Shown here: piece after piece, positions 1-4,332 of the stretch
Position numbering within the stretch: position 1 is the stretch's first letter
Layout: every line of letters starts with the position of its first letter
Origin: Dehalococcoidia bacterium
GTDB taxonomy: Bacteria > Chloroflexota > Dehalococcoidia > GIF9 > UBA5629
NCBI GenBank assembly: GCA_041653995.1
Contig: JBAZEK010000016.1
Coordinates: forward strand, 1 to 9,217
Direction of reading: 5' to 3'
Length of the DNA: 9,217 bases
The notes under the pieces: generated by a model
The model's database searches: none
Seen by the model: only the letters and a program-made list of their open reading frames with translations
Told to the model about the DNA's origin: nothing
Program-made: the position numbers and the translations under genes

Positions 1-2
1 TA

Positions 3-269
3 CTAGGATTTAAGGAATCCGTATTTCTTGATATACGGATACCCAGCGACCACATTCACGAGAGCAAAAATGTAACCGACGAAAAGCCAGAATTCTAGCA
101 ACCCTTCCCCTACCGAATTGACGTCTATGATGACGTAATAGCGGTAATCGGGCTGGATAAACGCAAGAAACCACAGGTTCCAGAAAAGGATAACGGCTGC
201 GACAGTAAGCGCGATTGTGTAAACGACGCATCCAAGCCAGAAATAATCGCTCCATGTCAGCCTCCTCAT
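3..269 (-). CDS. Two-helix membrane protein (gene 10, unit A)
   Basis: This 88-residue protein has membrane segments at about 9-37 and 57-77, an aromatic loop with YRYYVIIDVNS, and a basic end. It begins RRLTWSDYFW. It differs from the unit B copy at two residues. Start and gene 9 stop overlap as ATGA. The TAG stop is at the very edge of the window, so whatever follows (by the pattern, gene 1 of another unit) is not visible. Confidence 0.78.
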   Translation of the reverse strand: MRRLTWSDYFWLGCVVYTIALTVAAVILFWNLWFLAFIQPDYRYYVIIDVNSVGEGLLEFWLFVGYIFALVNVVAGYPYIKKYGFLKS

Positions 270-649
270 AAGAATTGCTCCGGCTGCTGCTGCTGCTGCT
301 CACCGGCTGGCTGCTGCTGACCGTCCATGAATCCCTTTATAAACGGCCTGATAAGGGGTTCGTATTTATCGAGAGCCGAAGCCAAACCGGGCGGTTCCTC
401 GTCTGGGATTTCTTCAATTCCCAGCCTACCGAGTAGCGAATATACCCATTCCGGCGTAGCCTCTTGCTGACTTGGGCTCGGGGTTGGAGCCGGTGCATTT
501 CCCCGCGCCGCCCGAACCTGCGACATCCTACGCGAGCGCGCGGCCTCCATGTTAAATTGTGATGTTTTAACATCTTTCCACGTCCTTAATACGAGAAATA
601 ACGCGATTGTGACAACCGCGCCACATATGAGTAACTCCATTTCATACAT
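266..649 (-). CDS. Membrane-anchored protein with basic patch and acidic C-terminal domain (gene 9, unit A)
   Basis: This 127-residue protein has an anchor at about 6-22 (LLICGAVVTIALFLVL) that is unrelated in detail to the B/C anchor. From residue 32 on it follows unit B: NMEAARSRRMSQVRAARGN, a Pro/Ser linker, PEWVYSLLGRLGIEEIPDEE and KYEPLIRPFIKGFMDG. It ends in a Gln tract encoded by CAG repeats and PEQFL. The first ATG (649) overlaps the rep stop; an in-frame ATG three codons on is an alternative start. It ends with ATGA into gene 10. Function unknown. Confidence 0.8.
   Translation of the reverse strand: MYEMELLICGAVVTIALFLVLRTWKDVKTSQFNMEAARSRRMSQVRAARGNAPAPTPSPSQQEATPEWVYSLLGRLGIEEIPDEEPPGLASALDKYEPLIRPFIKGFMDGQQQPAGEQQQQQPEQFL
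283..322. repeat. CAG/CTG triplet tract encoding the Gln tail of gene 9 (unit A)
   Basis: Repeated CTG on the plus strand (CAG on the coding strand) gives the poly-Gln tail. Unit B has a different sequence inserted within this tract, and unit C has a shorter CTG run at about 8553-8568. This fits slippage or indel variation in a tolerant tail. Confidence 0.6.
337..573 (-). CDS. Possible overlapping Arg-rich ORF inside gene 9 (78 aa, unit A)
   Basis: This is an alternative frame within gene 9 with an ATG start, encoding an Arg-rich product (LTWRPRARVGCRRFGRRGE early, WLRLSINTNPLS late). The unit B version is nearly identical because the DNA is; the unit C version is the informative comparison. 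No convincing SD lies upstream. Confidence 0.22.
   Translation of the reverse strand: MLKHHNLTWRPRARVGCRRFGRRGEMHRLQPRAQVSKRLRRNGYIRYSVGWELKKSQTRNRPVWLRLSINTNPLSGRL
561..574. other. Dyad GATGTT-TT-AACATC in gene 9 (unit A)
   Basis: This is a perfect 6-bp inverted repeat around TT. Units B and C have GTGTT-TT-AACAC at the matching place (4658-4669 in B), with one compensating pair change (A:T to G:C). It could be an operator-like site or part of a structure; it also contains the start codon of the Arg-rich overlapping ORF. Confidence 0.3.
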
Positions 650-1625
650 GATTGTTCACTTTCACATCGCACCCATAAGAAGCCAGCGGGCCTAACAAGC
701 GCCGGGCCTCATCCAAGTCAACGCCATGAGTGTCAACAGTGACGGCCCAGCCTCCACCCGCGACCCCTGTCCAAGACCTACAGCGCGGTTTTGGCGGTTG
801 TAACCACGAACCCCGCTTATCTATCCACTCATCAGGCCCCGGAGGTTCCCAGCGCGCCTCCATAAGCCTCTGCCAAGTCATGCACCCAGCGACAAAGCCA
901 CAGTGTTTGATAATCTGGTGGAACATTCTGCGAGAGCCTCTGAACACCCAGCGCACCCCACAACTGTATCGCACGAGTGCATCTTGATCAGCGATGTATT
1001 GTCGTAAGAGATATCGAGCCAAGCCCCGGCTACCGCCTCCCCGGACAGCATCCGTTGCGCGGATGTCGACAATACCCGCGCCCCGTAACTCCTTCCAATT
1101 ATCTGACAGCCACCGCTGGGGGATATAATCGCCGAAGTATGGCACGTGCAGGACTCCGTTGCCTTCCATAGTCTCAACTTTAAGGTAATTAATTTCCAGT
1201 TTTTTGAGAATTGCGCCTTGGTAGTAGCGCCTAACATCTGTTGCATTGATATAACCTCCTTTTATCAGTTTTGCAGGGGTTAACCGGTTGATTCTGTCCT
1301 TTAACCGCTGCCATGCTTTACCTAATGGTAAAACGTTTTCATCTGTCGAACTGGTTAAGGTCATGAACCGCAACCGCTCCCCCTGATGCCGGGCTATGCC
1401 TGACTGGAGAGCGTGCCATAATCGGCCTCGTTTCCGCTGTTCTGCGGTTCTCCGTTGCGCTGCGTAGTTATGACTATTAATATCAAGTGAAGGGGGGGAA
1501 TCTTCCAGCCCCGGAAAGTGACCCTGTATAGCAGGGGGTGAATCCCCCAGCGCCCCCATGCGGCCCTGATGGGCCTGACAGGATTGGGGTGCATCGGTAG
1601 AGCCGAAATCGTTAAGTGTTAACAA
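642..1625 (-). CDS. rep: Rolling-circle replication initiator (Rep-like, probable HUH superfamily), unit A
   Basis: This 327-residue protein has motif I FMTLTS (87-92), motif II GNGVLHVPYFGDYIP with His160 alone where HUH proteins have two, and motif III YLLRQY with Tyr205 and Tyr210 as candidate nicking residues. Upstream is a basic helix region (RTAEQRKRGRLWHALQSGIARHQG). The C-terminal part has GSRRMFHQII, RGSWLQPPK and GVAGGGWAVTVD. A separate helicase domain is absent, so host helicase would be needed. The TTG start gives MLTLNDFG, as in unit B; residues 9-45 vary most. It ends overlapping gene 9 by 8 nt. Confidence 0.78.
   Translation of the reverse strand: MLTLNDFGSTDAPQSCQAHQGRMGALGDSPPAIQGHFPGLEDSPPSLDINSHNYAAQRRTAEQRKRGRLWHALQSGIARHQGERLRFMTLTSSTDENVLPLGKAWQRLKDRINRLTPAKLIKGGYINATDVRRYYQGAILKKLEINYLKVETMEGNGVLHVPYFGDYIPQRWLSDNWKELRGAGIVDIRATDAVRGGGSRGLARYLLRQYIADQDALVRYSCGVRWVFRGSRRMFHQIIKHCGFVAGCMTWQRLMEARWEPPGPDEWIDKRGSWLQPPKPRCRSWTGVAGGGWAVTVDTHGVDLDEARRLLGPLASYGCDVKVNNHV
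878..1246 (-). CDS. Possible overlapping gene inside rep (122 aa, unit A)
   Basis: This ORF starts MQQMLGATTK behind the internal SD and ends after 122 codons, exactly as in unit B, about 40% identical without gaps. Composition is mixed polar with Cys, Ser and Thr; no membrane segment or known motif is seen. If real, it would be a nested gene translated from the rep message, comparable in arrangement, not in sequence, to nested genes of small ssDNA phages. Chance remains possible. Confidence 0.35.
   Translation of the reverse strand: MQQMLGATTKAQFSKNWKLITLKLRLWKATESCTCHTSAIISPSGGCQIIGRSYGARVLSTSAQRMLSGEAVAGAWLDISYDNTSLIKMHSCDTVVGCAGCSEALAECSTRLSNTVALSLGA
1244..1262 (-). promoter_or_regulatory. 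Internal Shine-Dalgarno site and ATG within rep (unit A)
   Basis: AAAGGAGGT lies 8 nt before an ATG that is out of frame with rep. The site and flanks (1236-1262) match unit B at 26 of 27 bases, although synonymous change is frequent elsewhere in rep. The codons encode the conserved KGGYINATD of Rep, so part of this conservation may come from the protein. Confidence 0.4.
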
Positions 1626-1676
1626 CGTTTACATAAGAGTGTCCGGGAAGACACCACTCCTTTTTAGACCTTAACG
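1600..1676 (-). promoter_or_regulatory. Conserved element upstream of rep: candidate replication origin and rep translational control (unit A)
   Basis: Positions 1600-1667 are identical to unit B over 68 bases. Features: flanking inverted repeat CGTTAAG (1610-1616) and CTTAACG (1670-1676); hairpin at 1639-1654 (GTGTC/GACAC stem); AAGGAG at 1657-1662; ATG-TAA at 1629-1634; TTG start of rep at 1623-1625. If the hairpin folds in the mRNA, the distance from AAGGAG to the ATG falls from 22 to about 6 nt. Both an origin role and a translation-control role fit, and they may coexist. Confidence 0.6.
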
Positions 1677-1694
1677 CGGCCCAGTCGTTTTCAT
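1671..1694 (-). CDS. Possible 7-residue leader peptide MKTTGPR before rep (unit A)
   Basis: The ATG overlaps the gene 7 stop as ATGA, and the TAA stop lies in the CTTAACG repeat. Unit B has MKTDGSR at the same place. It could be a coupled leader that controls ribosome arrival at the conserved element upstream of rep, or a chance short frame. Confidence 0.3.
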   Translation of the reverse strand: MKTTGPR

Positions 1695-1888
1695 GATCCT
1701 TTGACCTGTAACGCAGGCAGGGTAAAGCCAGCAATACCGGCAACGGCTCCCACTGCGACAATTAATGCATTCTGACCTTGCTGAAAGGCCATCGCGGATA
1801 TAGTGATTGCAGCAATTGCGGCAATCGCGGCGATGTTCGTCCAATTCACAGGGCTTTGTGCAGGGGTTGTTCCGGTAACTTCTGTCAT
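1691..1888 (-). CDS. Two-helix hydrophobic miniprotein (gene 7, unit A)
   Basis: This 65-residue protein has a polar N-terminus to residue 17, then hydrophobic helices at about 18-35 (NIAAIAAIAAITISAMAF) and 41-60 (GAVAGIAGFTLPAL at the end), separated by QQGQN. Its ATG follows the gene 6 stop directly (TAAATG), with GGGG upstream. It is three residues shorter than unit B, all at the N-terminus. A membrane hairpin is clear; virion, coat-like or holin roles are all possible. Confidence 0.78.
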   Translation of the reverse strand: MTEVTGTTPAQSPVNWTNIAAIAAIAAITISAMAFQQGQNALIVAVGAVAGIAGFTLPALQVKGS

Positions 1889-2299
1889 TTACAGGCCCCA
1901 CGTTTGAACAAGTCCGGGCTGATGTTCACGATACCAGGGTAACGTGTGGCATTGATGGGTAGAGAAATCGAAGATTTCACCCGTAAGAGTGTTCCTATCG
2001 AATTTCACGCAGCCCATAATGTCTTTTGTCGTATTCGGCCCGATGGTGACAATTCCAGACTGAAGTATCAGGGGGTTCCCCGGTAGCGTTAAATCTTGAA
2101 GGATATCAGCGCCGCCGAGGTCTTGACCAGTATCGACAATCCGAAAATTGGCTAAGGCCTCCTGAACAGCCTGTAATGCAGGAGTCTGGATAATGGGGGT
2201 TGTTGCAGGCTGAAATGCTGTTACAGGGTTTATACCCTTTTTTGTGAGCAGCAGCAGACCAGCAGCCAGAGCCCCGACAAGCAGGACGTTTTTATCCAT
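1889..2299 (-). CDS. Membrane-anchored two-cysteine protein (gene 6, unit A)
   Basis: This 136-residue protein has an anchor at residues 4-19, a short linker rich in Pro/Thr/Gln, then a domain with IVDTGQDLGGADILQDL, SGIVTIGPN, KDIMGC (Cys97), Cys117 and HQPGLVQTW. The unit B copy is 24 residues longer in the linker only. The ATG at 2299 overlaps the gene 5 stop and has GGAGTG upstream. The conserved cysteine pair and single anchor suggest an exposed domain with one disulfide. Family unknown. Confidence 0.76.
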   Translation of the reverse strand: MDKNVLLVGALAAGLLLLTKKGINPVTAFQPATTPIIQTPALQAVQEALANFRIVDTGQDLGGADILQDLTLPGNPLILQSGIVTIGPNTTKDIMGCVKFDRNTLTGEIFDFSTHQCHTLPWYREHQPGLVQTWGL

Positions 2300-2631
2300 T
2301 ATACACACTCCACATTGTAAATGCAGCCATCAGCGCCCCGGTTATAATTGAATCCACCCGGGCATGTATGAATGTCAAAGGGATTCGTAACACAGGCCCC
2401 CTGTGTCGGTACGGTAGCAACTGGACAGAAATCTTTCGCACCGAGGGCACAGAGGATTGGATTGACGTAGTGATAGTCCTCGGGGACTATCGGAATCTGA
2501 CCAGCGCCCGGAAACGGGTTATTCGCCGTTGGGGTGCTGGTTGATGGGTTTAGCCATTTATAGGCAATAAACCCAGCGACACCCACGGCAGCAAGCCCGA
2601 TGATAGCGCCCGTCCATTCATTTCTAGCCAT
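2299..2631 (-). CDS. Membrane-anchored six-cysteine protein (gene 5, unit A)
   Basis: This 110-residue protein starts at ATG 2631 (MARNEWTG), which aligns with the unit B start; the frame is open 16 codons further upstream but only within gene 4. The membrane segment is at residues 7-24, then the segment YKWLNPSTSTPTANNPF, identical to unit B. The exposed domain has Cys61, 69, 80, 90, 103 and 109, and the motifs DYHYVNPILCALGAKDFC and NYNRGADGC. Three disulfides would suit an extracellular virion protein, for example a receptor-binding spike. The stop overlaps the next start as TAATG. Confidence 0.8.
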   Translation of the reverse strand: MARNEWTGAIIGLAAVGVAGFIAYKWLNPSTSTPTANNPFPGAGQIPIVPEDYHYVNPILCALGAKDFCPVATVPTQGACVTNPFDIHTCPGGFNYNRGADGCIYNVECV

Positions 2632-2968
2632 TTTGACACGTTCTCCAGAAGATTGTGAAGTAACCGGAGATCCCATCACTCCATACCGTCGTAATGGTTG
2701 CAGACGGTGAAAGAATGATATCCATAGGAACCTCTTCGCTCACGGTGTATCCGGCCTTGATGATTTTAGCCCAGAAGGCTTTCCCGGCCCCGCCAATCCA
2801 CGTGCGCATGTCGATTGTTAAATCAGTGCCATATCCATTCTGCATTGAGAAGGAAATCCGGTCAATGATAATGCGCTGTCCGGGGATAGCGGTAAGGTCA
2901 TCCCCGGTAACCGTTTGAGCGCCGGTTGCAGCAACACGGCTGACCATTGTTACGCGGTTAGAGGTCAT
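2624..2968 (-). CDS. Small beta-rich protein, candidate capsid protein (gene 4, unit A)
   Basis: This 114-residue protein matches the unit B homologue at QRIIIDRISFS (31-41), LTIDMRTW (50-57), AFWAK (64-68), MDIIL (82-86) and SDGISGYFT (97-105). The N-terminal part (RVAATGAQTVTGDD) aligns with RTASTGAFTVFGD in unit B. No charge clusters, catalytic motifs or membrane segments are seen. GGTG eight bases before the ATG may be the SD. The stop lies inside the next gene's first codons, an 8-nt overlap. Likely part of the same capsid or surface set as genes 2 and 3. Confidence 0.78.
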   Translation of the reverse strand: MTSNRVTMVSRVAATGAQTVTGDDLTAIPGQRIIIDRISFSMQNGYGTDLTIDMRTWIGGAGKAFWAKIIKAGYTVSEEVPMDIILSPSATITTVWSDGISGYFTIFWRTCQNG

Positions 2969-3339
2969 GGAGCAACACCAGTTCCTGATTCAATCCGGTA
3001 GTGAACACCACAATTCCGGTTACCAACGGCAGTACTGCATGTAGCAATCACAGCGGTGTTTTCGTCCGTTAAGAGATTACACTGCATGGCAGCGGTGCAT
3101 GGCAGCGCCGGAGGTGCGGTAAGCATCAGCACTTGGAAGGGGATTTTTGGAGCCCCACCGACAGTTACCTGAACCATTACAGCGGTATTCACGCTTGTAT
3201 CATCAGATGCGGAAATCCAGATAGCAAGAATCCGAATCCGTTTCCCGGCCCCCGGTGCAGCAACGATATTAGCGCCGCCTACACTGGCTACCGCTGAAGA
3301 ACAGAGGTTAGCCGATGGTGCGAGGGCTTGAGATGACAT
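2965..3339 (-). CDS. Small beta-rich protein, candidate capsid protein (gene 3, unit A)
   Basis: This 124-residue protein keeps the family signatures APGAGKRIRILAI (28-40), AMQCNLLTDENT (84-95) and HYRIESGTG (113-121) with variable loops. It has five cysteines (13, 81, 87, 101, 110). I choose the ATG at 3339, which has GAGGTGA at good spacing; a GTG two codons upstream is that same SD read as a start. The stop overlaps the next start as ATGA. Virion beta-sandwich by inference. Confidence 0.78.
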   Translation of the reverse strand: MSSQALAPSANLCSSAVASVGGANIVAAPGAGKRIRILAIWISASDDTSVNTAVMVQVTVGGAPKIPFQVLMLTAPPALPCTAAMQCNLLTDENTAVIATCSTAVGNRNCGVHYRIESGTGVAP

Positions 3340-3346
3340 GGTCACC

Positions 3347-3673
3347 TCACGCCAGTTGCTTGAACTGAATCATCCGGCCCGCGTTGATGCCGATTGGTGA
3401 CGGGAGACGGTTGTTAATGGTGTTAACAAGTCCCGGCTGATACAGGGTGTTCCCGCTGTCAAGCCCGTTGACCCGGAGGTTCAACTTCGTAACAGCACCG
3501 GCAGCACTGACAGCAATATCAGTGATGTAGAGTTTTTCCGGCGTGTTATAGAATTGCTGGCCTGAATTGGTGAACACGATGTAGTTCGTGTCAACGTCGG
3601 TAGCGGTGAATGGCTCAATGATGGTGCGGCCCGATGCCGTTCTCATCACAATCTGACCTGCATAGGCAGCCAT
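3347..3673 (-). CDS. Small beta-rich protein, candidate capsid protein (gene 2, unit A)
   Basis: This 108-residue protein is about 76% identical to its unit B homologue with no gaps. I place the start at the ATG (3673) that overlaps the gene 1 stop as TAATG and matches unit B. The frame stays open upstream to 3829, but that extension lies wholly inside gene 1 and has no counterpart in unit B. GGGGG lies nine bases upstream. Repeating beta-strand patterns, no cysteines and no membrane segment fit a small beta-sandwich structural protein. Confidence 0.8.
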   Translation of the reverse strand: MAAYAGQIVMRTASGRTIIEPFTATDVDTNYIVFTNSGQQFYNTPEKLYITDIAVSAAGAVTKLNLRVNGLDSGNTLYQPGLVNTINNRLPSPIGINAGRMIQFKQLA

Positions 3674-4038
3674 TACAGAAACGCCCCCTGATTGTTGGTA
3701 TTTCCACCGGGTAACAGGTTTGTTAACATTGGTGCGACATTCTGACCCAGCGCGACCCCTGAAAGAGTCATAAGCGTTGGATTCTTCATCAGGTAACCGA
3801 CACCACCGTAAGCCAGCGGGGTTCCCCATCCGGGGATATACTGGTTTGCGACGGGTGCGGCGATACCTGCGACGAGACCGGGAAGAACGTTCTGTTTAAC
3901 GGTTCCCATTATCCCGCCGAAGCCCCCGCGAGACCCGGACGAGCGCCGGCGCGGTGCGGCTTTGCGGTATACGACACGTGTGCGTGCCCTTGACCTTGCC
4001 ATAGTTGTTTTCCTCACGATACGTTTCTTTTGTGCCAT
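3673..4038 (-). CDS. Basic Gly-rich virion-type protein (gene 1, unit A)
   Basis: This 121-residue protein has a basic arm at residues 1-35 (KKRIVRK, RSRARTRVVYRKAAPRRR), a Gly hinge (SRGGFGG) and a hydrophobic Gly/Ala/Pro region. The latter has IAAPVAN, PGWGTPLAYGGVGY and MKNPTLMTLSG, matching unit B almost residue for residue. The Asn/Gln/Gly-rich end GNTNNQGAF is variable. The layout suggests genome binding by the arm and membrane or capsid packing by the rest. A GGTG four bases before the ATG is the likely SD. It starts the gene run of unit A about 27 nt after the stop of unit B gene 10; no clear promoter is seen in that gap. Confidence 0.75.
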   Translation of the reverse strand: MAQKKRIVRKTTMARSRARTRVVYRKAAPRRRSSGSRGGFGGIMGTVKQNVLPGLVAGIAAPVANQYIPGWGTPLAYGGVGYLMKNPTLMTLSGVALGQNVAPMLTNLLPGGNTNNQGAFL

Positions 4039-4065
4039 ACAGCACCAAAAAGAGAAAAGGGGTTA

Positions 4066-4332
4066 CTAGGATTTAAGGAATCCGTATTTCTTGATGTACG
4101 GATACCCGGCGACCACATTAATGAGAGCAAAAATGTAACCGACGAAAAGCCAGAATTCCAGCAACCCTTCCCCTACCGAATTGACGTCTATGATGACGTA
4201 ATAGCGGTAATCGGGCTGGATAAACGCAAGAAACCACAGGTTCCAGAAAAGGATAACGGCTGCGACAGTAAGCGCGATTGTGTAAACGACGCACCCAAGC
4301 CAGAAATAATCGCTCCATGTCAGCCTCTTCAT
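4066..4332 (-). CDS. Two-helix membrane protein (gene 10, unit B)
   Basis: This 88-residue protein has two membrane segments (about 9-37 and 57-77). Between them is a polar aromatic loop with QPDYRYYVIIDVNSVGEG, and the C-terminus is short and basic (IKKYGFLKS). It differs from the unit A protein at two residues only (Lys2, Ile71), while the unit C homologue is far more diverged. The start overlaps gene 9 as ATGA. The stop TAG is followed at once by an in-frame TAA. A structural membrane protein or a lysis-type protein is possible; nothing in the sequence decides it. Confidence 0.78.
   Translation of the reverse strand: MKRLTWSDYFWLGCVVYTIALTVAAVILFWNLWFLAFIQPDYRYYVIIDVNSVGEGLLEFWLFVGYIFALINVVAGYPYIKKYGFLKS

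Larger units (their letters stand above)
1..4063. repeat. Tandem unit A (complete gene set, about 4.06 kb)
   Basis: The sequence at position 1 (TACTAGGATTTAAGG) recurs at 4064, and every gene between them has a homologue in the same order and orientation in the next 4.2 kb. The unit holds ten minus-strand genes plus one non-coding element upstream of rep. Divergence from unit B is uneven: gene 10 and the distal half of gene 9 are about 97% identical by eye, while the beta-rich protein genes and the anchor of gene 9 differ much more. I infer one complete small viral genome or provirus copy. Where the unit 'begins' is arbitrary if the replicating form is circular. Confidence 0.85.

Noticed and set aside
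10..303. Overlapping 93-97 codon frames antiphase to gene 10 in A and B
   Set aside because: A and B are almost identical DNA here, so they are not independent evidence, and unit C does not keep the frame.
1618..1645. dif-like XerC/XerD site near TTATGTAAACG in the rep element
   Set aside because: Only one half resembles the XerD arm. The other half does not match a XerC arm at the right spacing.
1639..1667. Plus-strand hairpin followed by TTTTT as an intrinsic terminator
   Set aside because: The stem is only 5 bp, the T-run is separated from it by 6 bases, and no plus-strand gene exists to terminate. On the minus strand the T-run is missing.
1671..1901. Cys-rich 76/80-codon frame overlapping gene 7 in units A and B
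   Set aside because: The Ala/Ile repeat codons of gene 7 naturally leave this frame open and Cys/Asn-rich, and there is no SD. Only its last seven codons, outside gene 7, are reported separately.
2297..2315. TATAAT on the minus strand at the gene 6 start as a promoter -10 box
   Set aside because: It overlaps the start codon, the TTTACA upstream is only 12 bases away, and the sequence is not kept in unit B.
3347..3829. Long 160-codon form of gene 2 in unit A
   Set aside because: The extra N-terminal part lies within gene 1, is absent in unit B, and the ATG at 3673 has the expected TAATG overlap.
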